A program made the translations under genes and the position numbers. The notes beneath the pieces are model-generated. The model made no database searches and was not told where the DNA came from. It saw only the letters and a program-made list of their open reading frames with translations. This document shows positions 26,800 through 35,660 of a stretch of 64,000 nt of DNA, in pieces. Position 1 is the first letter of the stretch. Each line of letters opens with the position of its first letter. The stretch is from Halomarina rubra (lineage in GTDB: Archaea > Halobacteriota > Halobacteria > Halobacteriales > Haloarculaceae): assembly GCF_023699475.1 (NCBI RefSeq), contig NZ_JALXFV010000008.1, forward strand, positions 534,583 to 598,582, given 5' to 3'.

Positions 26800-29066
26800 C
26801 GGTAGCTCACCTGGCTCATCACGTGTCTGCTTGTCAGCTCGGCCGACGCCTCGCTGTAGTCGAACAGCGCTTGCATGTTCTCGATAGTCCGTCGTTTGAC
26901 GCTCGCAGTCTCCGTCCCGCTCGGTGGGTCGTCCCACTGGCGGGGGTCGAAGTCCTCGAACGTGCGGCGCACGTCGTCCCAGTCGTGGCTCCCGAGGATG
27001 GTCGAAATGATGGGGATGTCCTTCAACTCGACGTCGCTGACGCGGAACTCCTCGTCACGGTTTCGCCACGCGTGGCGGTTGAGCGCCGTGATGACCTTCT
27101 CGGTCCGGAAGTCCGTGACCGCCGGACCGGCCTCGACGCCGTCGTAGTACGTCTCGTCGAACCGGCCGAGGTGCTCTATCTCGAACACCTTCATCTTCAG
27201 CGGGTCGGGTTCGACGGACTCGCCGCGTTCGTTCTCTATCTGTTCGTTCTCGACCCACGCGTAGACGTGCTCGACGTACTCCTCGACGGTCGACTCGTCG
27301 ACCCGTTTCTCGCGCATGATGCCCGCGAGCACGTCCTCCTCCTGCCGGGCGAAGATGCGGTTTTTCACCTGCACGACCCGGTTCTCGAACTCCGTGCGTT
27401 CGGAGTCGGAGAAGACGGGCGCGTCGATGAACCCGCGGGCCATCGAGTTCAACACGTCGCGGGGCATGATGACGTGCTCGACGGGCAGGTCGGGGTGGTG
27501 GCGGTCTCCCTCCTCGTTGAGCAACTCGGCGACGACGTCTCGCGTGTAGGTGACGGGGATGCCGTGGTCGCCGTCCCGAGCGTCCGGCCCGAAGTCGAAG
27601 TCCTCCTTCTCGCGGCGCTCGTCGCCGTCCTGGATGAACCCAGCGTCGAACAACAGCGCCTTGTCGACGAGGTCCAACCCGGTCGGCAGGTCCTCGGTGT
27701 CGAGGCGGCTCACTACGTCGTACAGCGCCGCGGCCTCGACGGCGTGGGGTGCGAGCTCTTTCGTGTGAACCCGCCGTTCGCTGTCGCGGACGTCGATGTG
27801 GACGGGTTCGCGGATGTTCGCCTCCAGTTCGTCGTAGCTCTCGGCGGTCCACACCGTCGTCTCGTTCGTGAGTTCTCGCCGGAGCAGTTCGGCCTCCAGC
27901 GAGAGGTTCGTCAGGTAGTGGAACTCGTGTTTGTCCAGTCGGCGCTTCAGCGCCTTCAGCGGGTCCTGTCCGGACCGCTCGGCGTGTTGGTTGAGCTGCG
28001 CTTCGAGGTCCGGGTTCGAGATGATTATCATCTGGGTGTCGATGTCCATCCCGATTCCCTTGTCCAGTTTCACGTGGGCCTCGTCGGGCACGTTCAGGAG
28101 CTTCTGGAGCAGGTCGGCGTGCTGGGCGGCGTCCTCTACGAGTGTCAACAGCCCGTTGCCCTGCGAGAGCACGCCGTCGTAGCTGAACGCCTGGGGGTTC
28201 TTCCGCCCTCTGGAGTTGAGCACCTGCAGCATGCCGTGCATCCACGACCCGACGAGGCGCTCCTTGGGCGAGCCGTCGTCCTCGGAGTGGAGGACGCCGA
28301 TACCCTGTCCGACGTCCATCACGACGTTCTTCACCCGGAGGTGCTGGGGGTCCGTAACCGCCGAGAACAGGTCCTCGCGACCCTTCCGGCGGTACTGCTC
28401 TTCGAGGTAGTCGTACGCCTCCCGGCAGAACGGGTCGAGGTCGGTCTCGACGGTGACCGGGATGTGGTCGTCGACGCTGTCGTTCAGTTCCCGGAGGAGT
28501 TCCTGGCGCACCTCGCGGGGGAACACGCTGAGCGGGTGGGACTGGACGGGGCTCTCGTACCACGCGTCCTCGTCGGTCCGCGGGGTGTCCTCGTAGGTCA
28601 ACCCACCGCCGGTGTCCGCCCCCGAGACGTTCCACTCGACGGTGTAGCGCCGCCCGTCGTCGGTCTTCGAGTACTCTCGAAGCCCGTTGATGAGACAGCG
28701 TTTCAGTTCGGACTTCCCGGTCGCCGTCGGGCCTTCGAGCCAGACGATCTTCTCCTCTTTCCCGCGGCGGGCCGCAATCGAGCGCAGGTCGTCGACGAAC
28801 TCGTTGAGCACCTCGGTGTTGCCGAGGATGGCGTGCTCGCCGTCGTTGTGCGGGTCGTCGAAGAACCGGTAGCGTTCGTTCTCCTCGCCCTCCTCGACCA
28901 CGGTGCGCGTGCCCGACGCCTCGATGGCTTCGAGCAGGTACTTCGAGGCGTGGGCGGCGAGTTGCGGGCGCTCGAACACGCGGTCGACGTACTCCGAGAG
29001 GCTCATCGGCTCCTCGTAGGTGTCGGTCAGCGCGCGGTCGGCGTCGGCGATGTAGTCGTGGGTCAT
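26790..29066 (-). CDS. PrkA-type serine protein kinase/AAA+ protein (second paralogue)
   Basis: The 758-residue protein carries a PrkA AAA+ domain with the Walker A motif [14 protein letters not shown] (about residue 110). Beyond it are PrkA-typical segments [41 protein letters not shown] and a C-terminal kinase-like part. It is longer and more divergent than the neighbouring paralogue at 29105-31177. Bacterial PrkA/YeaG phosphorylates proteins in stationary phase; recent work treats relatives as AAA+ proteases, so 'kinase' should be read as a family name. It lies 38 bp after the first prkA stop and overlaps yeaH. Confidence 0.92.
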   Translation of the reverse strand: MTHDYIADADRALTDTYEEPMSLSEYVDRVFERPQLAAHASKYLLEAIEASGTRTVVEEGEENERYRFFDDPHNDGEHAILGNTEVLNEFVDDLRSIAARRGKEEKIVWLEGPTATGKSELKRCLINGLREYSKTDDGRRYTVEWNVSGADTGGGLTYEDTPRTDEDAWYESPVQSHPLSVFPREVRQELLRELNDSVDDHIPVTVETDLDPFCREAYDYLEEQYRRKGREDLFSAVTDPQHLRVKNVVMDVGQGIGVLHSEDDGSPKERLVGSWMHGMLQVLNSRGRKNPQAFSYDGVLSQGNGLLTLVEDAAQHADLLQKLLNVPDEAHVKLDKGIGMDIDTQMIIISNPDLEAQLNQHAERSGQDPLKALKRRLDKHEFHYLTNLSLEAELLRRELTNETTVWTAESYDELEANIREPVHIDVRDSERRVHTKELAPHAVEAAALYDVVSRLDTEDLPTGLDLVDKALLFDAGFIQDGDERREKEDFDFGPDARDGDHGIPVTYTRDVVAELLNEEGDRHHPDLPVEHVIMPRDVLNSMARGFIDAPVFSDSERTEFENRVVQVKNRIFARQEEDVLAGIMREKRVDESTVEEYVEHVYAWVENEQIENERGESVEPDPLKMKVFEIEHLGRFDETYYDGVEAGPAVTDFRTEKVITALNRHAWRNRDEEFRVSDVELKDIPIISTILGSHDWDDVRRTFEDFDPRQWDDPPSGTETASVKRRTIENMQALFDYSEASAELTSRHVMSQVSYRWD

Positions 29067-29104
29067 GGTCGGTCGGTCTCGGTCATGGTGGTCTGCTCAC
29101 GGTG

Positions 29105-31177
29105 TCAGTCCTCCATCTCCGTCTTTGCCACCTCCGCACCGGCGAACTCGAGCACCTCGCGGGCACCCTCGGGAGAGTAGCCCTGCTCGACGAGCGCCTG
29201 AATCCAGGCGTTGCGCTCGTCGTCTTCCATCTCGCCCGACGACACCAGCGCCGAGAAGTTGATGTTGTGTTTCTTGTCCTCCCAGAGCTTTCGCTCCAGT
29301 GCGCGGCGCAGGCGGTCGTTGTCCTGTGGGTTGAACGACGTGCCCTCGCGGGCACGGCGACTGACCCAGTTCGAGACCTCTTGGCGGAAGTCGTTCTTGC
29401 GGTCTTCCGGGATGTTGAGCCGTTCTTCGACCGAGCGGAGGAACTGCTCGTCGGGTTCGGCCTCGCGGCCCGTGATCTCGTCTTCGATGGTGTCGTCGTC
29501 GATGTACGCCATGACGTGGTCCATGTACTTCTCGCCCTGGCGCTGGATCTCGTCGACGTCGTACGCAAGCGCGTGCCGGACGTCCTCGATGGCGCGCTCC
29601 TTGTACTCCTCGCGGACCATCTCCAGGTAGCGGTAGTAGCGGTCGAACCGGTCCTCGGGGATGGAGCCGTGGTTCTCCAGGTTGCCTTCGAGGTGGTTGA
29701 ACGTCGTCAGCGGCGAGAGGAACCCGCGACCGCGGTGCATCGAGTCCATGATGGCCTCGGCGATCTCGTCGCCGATGAACCGGGGGCTGACGCCCTCCAT
29801 CCCTTCGCCGATCTCGGCGAGTTCGCTGGCCTCGTCGCGCAGTTTCTTCACGTCGACGTCGTCGGCGTCGTCGATCTCGCCGTTGTACGCCTTCGCCTTC
29901 TGGACGATGTCGACGGTGCCACCCGACGGCTCCTCGATACGCGTGAGGACGCCGAACAGCCCCGCCATCTCCAGGGTGTGGGGCTCGACGTTGATCTCCG
30001 GGACGTCGGCGTTGTTGAGCATCTTCTGGTAGATGCGCGACTCCTCCTCGTACTGGAGGACGTAGGGGAAGTCGATGCGCTTGGTCCGGTCGTTGAACGC
30101 CTCCATCTTCTCGTCGCCCTTCTTGTCTTTGTACTCGGGCATGTTGGTGCGTCCGACGATGACCTGGTCGATGTCGATTCGAGGGTTGTTCTTCGGCTTG
30201 ATGGTCTGTTCCTGCGTCGCGTGCAGGAAGTCGTAGAGGAACTCCCGCTGGAGTTTCAGCAGTTCCTCGCCGGAGAAGATACCGCGGTTGGCGTTACAGA
30301 ACGCGCCCGAGTAGTCGAACGCCCGCGGGTCGCTCTCGCCGTAGATAGCGATCTTCGAGTAGTTGACGTCGCCGGTCAACTCGGTCTCGTCCTGGTTCTT
30401 CTTGTCCTTCGGTTCGAACGTCTCGACGCACTGCCGTTTGTTCTCGTCCGCGACGAGTCGGACGATCTCGATGTGGTTCTCCAGCACCTGCTGGAGGTCG
30501 TCGTCGTAGTGGTCGAGCAGGCGGTCCATGTAGAACTCGCTGGCCGGGTCGAGCGCCTGTTCGTTGCGGATGGTGTAGGGCGCGTTGAGGTGGTCGTTCA
30601 GGTCGTCGATGACCCGGTCGCGCTGGGCCAGGGGCAACAGGATGAGCGGGTCCTGGTTCATCGGACTGCGCACCACGTCGTCGGCCGGGTCCTGGTCTCT
30701 GATGACGTCACAGAGGTTCGTCCAGCGGAAGGTGTACATCCGGCCGTCGTCGCGGGCGGTGTAGTCCTCGAAGTACGTCCTGACCTGTCGGTCGAAGTCG
30801 GACTTCCCCGACCCCACGGGACCGAGCAGCAGTTTGATGCGCTTCTCGGGACCCAACCCACGTGCGCCCGACTTCACCTTGTTGACGAACTCGTGGATGG
30901 ACTCGTGGATGTTGCGACCGTAGAAGGTGTTCTCGCCGTCGTTGAGGGGGTCCTCACTGGCGAGTCTGTACTCGACGACGCCGAGGTCCTCGTCGTACTC
31001 GGTGCCGTAGTAATCGAACATATCCGCGACGCGCTGGTGTGCGTTCCGCGCGATGTGCGGGTCTTCGTAGACCTCTTCGAGGTACCAGTCGAACGAGTGT
31101 GTCTGACGGAGGTCCGACGGTATCGAATCACGGTACTCCTCGCTGAGGTCTGCGAGCGTTTCCATGTCGCCTTTCAT
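29105..31177 (-). CDS. prkA: PrkA-type serine protein kinase/AAA+ protein (first paralogue)
   Basis: The 690-residue protein starts MKGDMETLADLSEEYRDSIP and includes the Walker A motif GPVGSGKSDFDRQVRTYFED (about residue 115), the PrkA segment IFSGEELLKLQREFLYDFLH and QVIVGRTNMPEY. It is the first gene of the four-gene stress operon prkA-prkA-yeaH-spoVR. An in-frame extension to 31417 crosses the promoter region and is proline-rich, so the start at 31177 is chosen. A second ATG four codons downstream is possible. The leader appears long (about 190 bp) if the TATA-like element near 31396 is used. Confidence 0.95.
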   Translation of the reverse strand: MKGDMETLADLSEEYRDSIPSDLRQTHSFDWYLEEVYEDPHIARNAHQRVADMFDYYGTEYDEDLGVVEYRLASEDPLNDGENTFYGRNIHESIHEFVNKVKSGARGLGPEKRIKLLLGPVGSGKSDFDRQVRTYFEDYTARDDGRMYTFRWTNLCDVIRDQDPADDVVRSPMNQDPLILLPLAQRDRVIDDLNDHLNAPYTIRNEQALDPASEFYMDRLLDHYDDDLQQVLENHIEIVRLVADENKRQCVETFEPKDKKNQDETELTGDVNYSKIAIYGESDPRAFDYSGAFCNANRGIFSGEELLKLQREFLYDFLHATQEQTIKPKNNPRIDIDQVIVGRTNMPEYKDKKGDEKMEAFNDRTKRIDFPYVLQYEEESRIYQKMLNNADVPEINVEPHTLEMAGLFGVLTRIEEPSGGTVDIVQKAKAYNGEIDDADDVDVKKLRDEASELAEIGEGMEGVSPRFIGDEIAEAIMDSMHRGRGFLSPLTTFNHLEGNLENHGSIPEDRFDRYYRYLEMVREEYKERAIEDVRHALAYDVDEIQRQGEKYMDHVMAYIDDDTIEDEITGREAEPDEQFLRSVEERLNIPEDRKNDFRQEVSNWVSRRAREGTSFNPQDNDRLRRALERKLWEDKKHNINFSALVSSGEMEDDERNAWIQALVEQGYSPEGAREVLEFAGAEVAKTEMED

Positions 31178-31384
31178 GGTATCACGGAGACTGATGTCTC
31201 GTTTCCCCGGTGGGGACCGGGCAGCCACGCTGTCCGGTAGCGTCGACGACCCACCACCACGACCGACATCGGCCGCGAGACCACCTCCCGCCCTGCATCT
31301 CCCACGAACCGGTGGCGGCCGTGGGGGCGAGCAGAGAAAGAGGCGAACGGGTGGGACCACCGATACTGTGAATAGTGTGTTATC

Positions 31385-31401
31385 GCTTGTCATTGATAAG
31401 C
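31385..31401. promoter_or_regulatory. 17-bp near-perfect palindrome in the prkA promoter region
   Basis: GCTTGTCATTGATAAGC agrees with its reverse complement at 14 of 17 positions (pattern GCTT-R-TCA-W-TGA-Y-AAGC). It overlaps the leftward AT-rich sequence TGCTTATCA that could be the prkA TATA region, so binding here would compete with TBP. A 14-bp perfect palindrome lies 21 bp to the right. Confidence 0.5.
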
Positions 31402-31422
31402 ATTGCCACAGTGCCACGAAAT

Positions 31423-31436
31423 CCGATACGTATCGG
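31423..31436. promoter_or_regulatory. 14-bp perfect palindrome upstream of the prkA promoter
   Basis: CCGATACGTATCGG is self-complementary. It lies upstream (with respect to prkA) of the presumed TATA region, about 20-30 bp away, the position typical of an archaeal activator site. It also lies about 75 bp upstream of the rightward TATA-like element of the DUF5820 gene. Confidence 0.5.
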
Positions 31437-31574
31437 CTGAGTTATCACCCGGAGAATCGCTACGCGTGACCACTTCCGGCCAACAGTGTCCGGAACCGAC
31501 GGGTCGGTCGTTTAAGTCAACCTCCCGAAAACCGGACCACACGACTCTTGCCCGCGCCGGCGGTACCCTCCGGT

Positions 31575-32012
31575 ATGACCCGGGAGTCGAGTCCGAACGG
31601 GGGCGACGGGGAGGGCGACGCGCTCGACCCCGGAGCGCTCGCGGACGGCTGGCGCGTCTGGAGCGACGCCGACAACCGACTGGTGCTCGCGTACCGCCCC
31701 GACGTGTTCGACGGGAGCGAGTACCCGCCACCGTGTATGCCGACCATCTACGTCACCCACGGCCGGCGGAGCAGACGCCCCGGCACTCCCCGGAACCCCG
31801 CGCCGGGCGACCCGTGGGTCGTCACGCTGTTCCTCGAACCCGACGTGAAACGCGACCCCGAGTTCTTCGACGGGCGAAGCGAAGCGATCGCGGGCGCGTA
31901 CGACCTCGCCGCACGCTTCGCCCGGGGCGACGTCGACCACCGAGGGCTGTACCAGGTCCCCCGCGACGCCTACCTCGACGCGCTCGACGAGTTGACCGGA
32001 AGCGAGACGTGA
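31575..32012 (+). CDS. DUF5820-type conserved haloarchaeal protein
   Basis: The 145-residue acidic protein contains WRVWSDADNRLVLAYRPDVFDG, PCMPTIYVTHGRRSRRP and DPWVVTLFLEPDV. I recognise it as a small conserved haloarchaeal family (DUF5820, from memory) with no known function. The ATG at 31575 is preferred to an in-frame upstream start because a TATA-like GTTTAAGTC lies about 60 bp before it. The last codons and stop (GSET, stop at 32010-32012) run into the 24-bp tandem repeat array. Confidence 0.7.
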   Translation: MTRESSPNGGDGEGDALDPGALADGWRVWSDADNRLVLAYRPDVFDGSEYPPPCMPTIYVTHGRRSRRPGTPRNPAPGDPWVVTLFLEPDVKRDPEFFDGRSEAIAGAYDLAARFARGDVDHRGLYQVPRDAYLDALDELTGSET

Positions 32013-32122
32013 CGTCGTCTCGGAAGCGAGACATGACGTCGTCTCGGAAGCGAGACATGACGTCGTCTCGGAAGCGAGACATGACGTCGTCTCGGAAGCG
32101 AGACGTGACGCTATCTCGAAGC
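31997..32122. repeat. 24-bp tandem hairpin repeat, about 4.5 copies
   Basis: Four complete 24-bp units lie head-to-tail at 32011-32034, 32035-32058, 32059-32082 and 32083-32106. A 14-bp partial unit precedes them (31997-32010) and a degenerate unit follows (32107-32122). Each unit contains the hairpin GTCTCG-GAAG-CGAGAC (6-bp stem, 4-nt loop). The first three complete units end ACAT and the fourth ends ACGT. The array begins inside the last codons of the DUF5820 gene and ends 62 bp before the UPF0179 gene. Confidence 0.9.
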
Positions 32123-32183
32123 CGGGGCTCCCCACCGCTCTCGCTGCGGGACGCTTAACACCGACGACGGTCGACCATCTAGC

Positions 32184-32630
32184 ATGGCTAAAGTCACGCT
32201 CATCGGGCCGCGTCTCGCCGAGACGGGCACCGAGTTCGTCTTCGAGGGTGAGTCCTCGCTGTGTGAGGGCTGTCCGTACCGCGGGCAGTGTCTCAACCTG
32301 ACCGAGGGAGTCCGCTATCGCGTGACGGGCATCCGCGACTCGGGCCTGCTCGACTGTGCGGTCCACGACCAGGGCGTCACCGCCGTCGAGGTCGAACCCG
32401 CGACGGTCCGCGCGAACGTCGCCTCGACGGGCGCGTACGCCGGGTCGAGGTCGAAACTGGAGGGGCCGTGTCCGTACACCGAGTGCCCGAGCCACGAGTT
32501 CTGTGAACCGCTGGGCGTCGAGTTCGACGACTCGCGGAAGATAAGCGAGGTCGTCGGCGACCCACCGCACGACTACTGTGCGCTCGACCGCGACCTGACG
32601 CTCGTCGAGTTCGAACCGAGCGACACCTGA
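32184..32630 (+). CDS. UPF0179 family cysteine-rich protein
   Basis: The 148-residue protein matches the archaeal UPF0179 family: it opens MAKVTLIGPRLAETGTEFVF, then CEGCPYRGQC, GPCPYTECPSHEFC and a final cysteine in DYCAL. The cysteine pattern suggests a metal or Fe-S site. The function is unknown. A CTTAAC TATA-like element lies about 30 bp upstream. Confidence 0.9.
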   Translation: MAKVTLIGPRLAETGTEFVFEGESSLCEGCPYRGQCLNLTEGVRYRVTGIRDSGLLDCAVHDQGVTAVEVEPATVRANVASTGAYAGSRSKLEGPCPYTECPSHEFCEPLGVEFDDSRKISEVVGDPPHDYCALDRDLTLVEFEPSDT

Positions 32631-32643
32631 GGCCCTCCCGGCC

Positions 32644-32862
32644 GTGACCCTCTCCGACCCGGCCAACTTCGACGGCCCACTCGTCGACGTTCCGCTCCGA
32701 CGATACCCGCGTCAACTCGCCGCTCTTCTCCGTGCGGTCGTTCCCGACTGCGAGTAGCACCTCGTCGCGGTGCCACACTCCTCGTGGATTCGCGTGGCCG
32801 ACGCTCGCGAGGTGTCGGCGGCGGTCGAAGCGACACGCGGCGCGGTCGGACCGGTCGACTAA
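32644..32862 (+). pseudogene. Small gene interrupted by an in-frame TAG
   Basis: A GTG at 32644, 14 bp after the UPF0179 stop, opens a 72-codon frame ending with TAA at 32860-32862. It is broken only by TAG at 32755-32757 (codon 38). Both halves look coding: VTLSDPANFDGPLVDVPLRR and YPRQLAALLRAVVPDCE before it, HLVAVPHSSWIRVADAREV after it, with strong third-position GC. Removing the TAG gives a smooth join. It may be a recent pseudogene, a sequence error or a readthrough gene. It converges on and overlaps the M14-type gene by 4 bp. I do not recognise the family. Confidence 0.55.
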
Positions 32863-33686
32863 CCCGTGTACGACCGGGTCGCGCTGTCGGACTGGACCGG
32901 GTCGCCGCCCAACTGGCCGGTGAGTTCGCCGGCGTAGCCGAACTCCTCCTCGTAGCCGTACGGCGACATCAACACGGGGTAGAACGGTTCGTCGGCGACG
33001 AGTTTCTCGCCGTCGATGGCGGCGAACGGTTCGCCCGCCGAGACGCGCTGGAAGTTGGCGGCGAAGACGGCGTACTCCTCGGCGGTGCGTTTCGGGACGA
33101 GTTTCCGGAGTCTGAACACTGGAACCTCCTGGGCGTCCGCGCGTTCGCTCGGGAGCGCGCCGACGGCCGCGAGGAACTCGTAGACGAGCGTGACGGCGTT
33201 CTCGGCGGCCTTCGAAGTGCCCTGGAGGCCACACTCGACCTCCACGACGTCGGCGTACTCGACGAGTCGACCCTCGGTGAACCCCGTCGCCTCGACGACG
33301 GCGTCGACCGAGAGGTACGGACAGACCGCGTCGGCGAGCGACCCCGCCTCGTCGACGACGGCGAACGGTTCGTCGTACGACTGCGTCGAGTGGATAGAGA
33401 ACGTCGTCAGGCCGCGCAGTTCGTTCAGCAGGTCGTGGGCCAGTCGCTCCTCGTGCGTGTCGGCCTCGGGACTTCCGGGGAACACTCGGTTGAGGTCCGT
33501 CTGTGTGTAGCGGACGCCGCGAGCGAGTGCGCGTTCGTTGGCGACGATCAGTTTGACCGGTCGCTCGACCGCGGGGTCGTCGGCGAGGAGTCGTTCGACC
33601 GCGTGAACGCCCGAGGGCTCGTCGCCGTGGACCGCCGCGAGAATCGCGACTTCGGGCTCTCCGTCGCCCAACTGCTCGATTCGCAT
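32859..33686 (-). CDS. M14/AstE-type zinc deacylase or carboxypeptidase-like protein
   Basis: The 275-residue protein has the zinc motif H20-x2-E23 in ILAAVHGDEPSGVHAVE and a later H99 in TFSIHSTQS, plus the family segment TDLNRVFPGSPEAD. This places it with the succinylglutamate desuccinylase/aspartoacylase branch of M14. It differs from the 8160-9185 protein in having a shorter chain and a different C-terminus (GYEEEFGYAGELTGQL). The substrate is unknown. It stands alone between convergent and divergent neighbours. Confidence 0.82.
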   Translation of the reverse strand: MRIEQLGDGEPEVAILAAVHGDEPSGVHAVERLLADDPAVERPVKLIVANERALARGVRYTQTDLNRVFPGSPEADTHEERLAHDLLNELRGLTTFSIHSTQSYDEPFAVVDEAGSLADAVCPYLSVDAVVEATGFTEGRLVEYADVVEVECGLQGTSKAAENAVTLVYEFLAAVGALPSERADAQEVPVFRLRKLVPKRTAEEYAVFAANFQRVSAGEPFAAIDGEKLVADEPFYPVLMSPYGYEEEFGYAGELTGQLGGDPVQSDSATRSYTG

Positions 33687-33751
33687 TCGTCCGGACTACA
33701 GGATGGGGAGTAATCAGTTGCGCGGTCTCTCTCGTCAGCCGACCGATGCGT

Positions 33752-34240
33752 TCAGTGGTCCAAGGAGTCGGCGTAACGGACGTCCACCTCGCGGGCGGTC
33801 GGGGTCGCCCCGTCGAGACGAATCTGCCAGCCGTGGAGCACCTCGGGGTCGTTCAGCGCGTTGGTGAGCACCGTCCGCACGTCCAGCAGGTCGACGCCGT
33901 AGAAGTCGTTTGGGACGCCGTGGAAGTACTGGAGTGCGGTGTCGAACAGCGAGCGCATCCCGTCGTCGTCGCGGAAGTCGTAGTGCTTGTACGCGCCGGC
34001 GGCGACCTGGACCATCCCGTGGAGGAACTTCGACTCCGTCGTCCCGCGCCCGTAGTTGTACCACTCGTCCTCGAAGCAGTCGTGTGACTCGTGGTACTCG
34101 CCGGCGTTGTAGAGGCGGACGCCGTGGACCGTCGCCCGTCGACAGGTCGCGTGCTCCCACACGTCTCGGTCGGGGTGCCACCCGGTCGGCGTTCCGGCGT
34201 CGGGAGGTCCGACCGTCGGGTCGCGCGTGTGGTCGTCCAT
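33752..34240 (-). CDS. DUF309 domain protein
   Basis: The 162-residue protein contains the DUF309 signature [18 protein letters not shown] (H-x3-E-x2-E-W pattern) followed by [19 protein letters not shown] and a helical C-terminal half. The family has a probable metal-binding helical bundle; its biochemical role is not established. The gene is divergent from the cupin gene, with 135 bp between starts. Confidence 0.88.
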   Translation of the reverse strand: MDDHTRDPTVGPPDAGTPTGWHPDRDVWEHATCRRATVHGVRLYNAGEYHESHDCFEDEWYNYGRGTTESKFLHGMVQVAAGAYKHYDFRDDDGMRSLFDTALQYFHGVPNDFYGVDLLDVRTVLTNALNDPEVLHGWQIRLDGATPTAREVDVRYADSLDH

Positions 34241-34375
34241 CGACCGCGGGTTCGAGCGGTGGGCGGTTCAATCTGCCGTCCGACGAGTCCCGGTCCGAGG
34301 CAGTGTGTCCCGCCGGACTGTCGACACGGGCGCAACTGCTCCTTATCTCGTCACCCGACCTACTCGGACGGTGCG

Positions 34376-34891
34376 ATGGCACAGACGACCGCTCCCCCAA
34401 CTCCCTGGCACCTCGACGCCCGCGAGGGCGACGCCTACTGGTCGCTCGGGTCGCTCACCGTCATGAAGGCGACCGCAGAGAACACCGACGGGGCGTTCTC
34501 GGTGATCGAAGAACTCGTCCCCGCCGGGGCCTCGCCGCCACGGCACGTCCACCGGGAGGACGACGAACTGTTCTACGTCCTCGACGGCGTCGTCACCTTC
34601 GAGGTCGACGACGAGCAGTTCACCGCACGAGCCGGGTCGACGGTGTTCGCCCCGCACGGCCGCCCCCACAGCTACCGCGTCGAAGAGGAGACGCGCTGGC
34701 TCATGGTCGTCCAGCGCCCCGGCCTCGAACGCCTCTGGGCGGAGGTAGGTCGTCCCGCCGACGCCTGGACCACACCCGACGACGACCTGCTCGACGAACA
34801 GATGGGCGCGATGATGCAGCGACTCGACGAGTTCGGTATCGACATCGTCGGCGAACCGATGACCGCCGGCGGCGACGCCCCCATCGGCTGA
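34376..34891 (+). CDS. Cupin domain protein
   Basis: The 171-residue protein has the two cupin motifs: PPRHVHREDDELFYVLDGVV (metal ligands His, His, Glu) and FAPHGRPHSYRV. This indicates a single metal-dependent beta-barrel. A C-terminal helical part follows (LWAEVGRPADAWTTPDD). The activity (dioxygenase, isomerase or binding) cannot be assigned. The ATG at 34376 is preceded by CTTATCTCG about 30 bp upstream, a likely TATA box; the longer in-frame extension reads through the divergent promoter and was rejected. Confidence 0.9.
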   Translation: MAQTTAPPTPWHLDAREGDAYWSLGSLTVMKATAENTDGAFSVIEELVPAGASPPRHVHREDDELFYVLDGVVTFEVDDEQFTARAGSTVFAPHGRPHSYRVEEETRWLMVVQRPGLERLWAEVGRPADAWTTPDDDLLDEQMGAMMQRLDEFGIDIVGEPMTAGGDAPIG

Positions 34892-34937
34892 CCGGCGGGG
34901 ACCACCCCTCGCGCTCGACGCTCCGACCCGTTCGCCC

Positions 34938-35378
34938 TCAGAGGTCCCGGGCGATGTCGTTGAGCGACCCGACCTTCTCCGAACGGCCCTGTAACTCGTC
35001 GGGGTCGAGATGCTCGGAGAGACGAGTCTTCCGGACGTGCTCGCGGAGCGTGTCGAGCGAGCGGTCCTCGACGGTCAGCGGCCGGAGGTAGCCGGCGAGC
35101 GCCCGGAGGTCGTCGTCGGTCGCGTTTCGCCCACCGTCCGCGCCCTTTATCTCCCAGGTCGTCTCACGAGCGTCGTTTCCCTCCGGGAGGTGCGCGCCGC
35201 CGACGATGACGAGCGCCTTCGCGACGGTCCAGGGGACGACGTCGGCCTTCCCGTAGCCGCGGTCCCGAAGCAGGTTCTCCGCGCCGTCGGTCAGTCGGAA
35301 CCGGCGACGGCGGTAGCCGACACCGAGGTCCAGTTTTAGTTCGTCGCCATCTTCGACGAGGTGCGGTGGCGTGGCCAT
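34938..35378 (-). CDS. Conserved haloarchaeal protein of unknown function
   Basis: The start at 35378 (MATPPHLVEDGDELKLDLGV) gives 146 residues. The sequence is charged and probably a soluble alpha/beta protein: YRRRRFRLTDGAENLLRDRG, VPWTVAKALVIVGGAHLPEG, then a helical C-terminus. An alternative start nine codons upstream (MPVRSQRGG) is possible. I do not recognise the family. It is convergent with the cupin gene and divergent from tRNA-Leu. Confidence 0.7.
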   Translation of the reverse strand: MATPPHLVEDGDELKLDLGVGYRRRRFRLTDGAENLLRDRGYGKADVVPWTVAKALVIVGGAHLPEGNDARETTWEIKGADGGRNATDDDLRALAGYLRPLTVEDRSLDTLREHVRKTRLSEHLDPDELQGRSEKVGSLNDIARDL

Positions 35379-35498
35379 ACCGCCGCGTTGGGAGCGGACG
35401 GGCATGTGCCCGGCGGTGTCGCGTCGAAGACGCGTGACCCGACCTGCTCGCCGAAACCAGCGCGTTTAACACCCACTCCGCCGTCGGTTGGGGTGCGT

Positions 35499-35582
35499 GC
35501 GAGGGTAGCCAAGTCTGGAAACGGCGGCGGATTCAAGCTCCGCTCCTGTAGAGGTCCGTGGGTTCAAATCCTACCCCTCGCA
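35499..35582 (+). tRNA. tRNA-Leu(CAA)
   Basis: The acceptor GCGAGGG (35499-35505) pairs with CCCTCGC (35575-35581), with discriminator A at 35582. The anticodon stem is GCGGA/TCCGC with loop TTCAAGC, giving CAA. It has a long class II variable arm (CTCCTGTAGAGGTCCGT region) and T-arm TGGG-TTCAAAT-CCTA. No intron is seen. GTTTAAC at about 35464-35470 is the likely TATA box. A degraded copy of the same tRNA lies about 80 bp downstream. Confidence 0.97.
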
Positions 35583-35610
35583 TGGCCGCGCCCACCGGCG
35601 CGTCGCATGC

Positions 35611-35633
35611 GGAAGACCGCAGGGCGGTCTTCC
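35611..35633 (+). terminator. Perfect 10-bp hairpin after tRNA-Leu
   Basis: GGAAGACCGC-AGG-GCGGTCTTCC forms a 10-bp stem with a 3-nt loop starting 28 bp after the tRNA. No run of T follows, so a processing or termination role is uncertain. It may instead be one end of the rearranged tRNA-duplication segment. Confidence 0.4.
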
Positions 35634-35660
35634 CTCGCAACTCCTACAGACGTCGACTCC

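Larger units (their letters stand above)
31178..31574. other. 397-bp divergent control region between prkA and the DUF5820 gene
   Basis: The region contains no gene. It holds two palindromes (31385-31401 and 31423-31436), an AT-rich tract on the prkA side, and a GTTTAAGTC TATA-like element near 31510-31518 facing right toward the DUF5820 gene. The part near prkA (31178-31370) is GC-rich and forms its presumed untranslated leader. Confidence 0.55.

Noticed and set aside
31997-32122. Possible CRISPR array
   Set aside because: The 24-bp units are contiguous with no unique spacers, and no cas genes are present.
32755-32757. TAG as pyrrolysine codon
   Set aside because: Haloarchaea are not known to carry the pyrrolysine system. 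A point mutation or sequence error is simpler.
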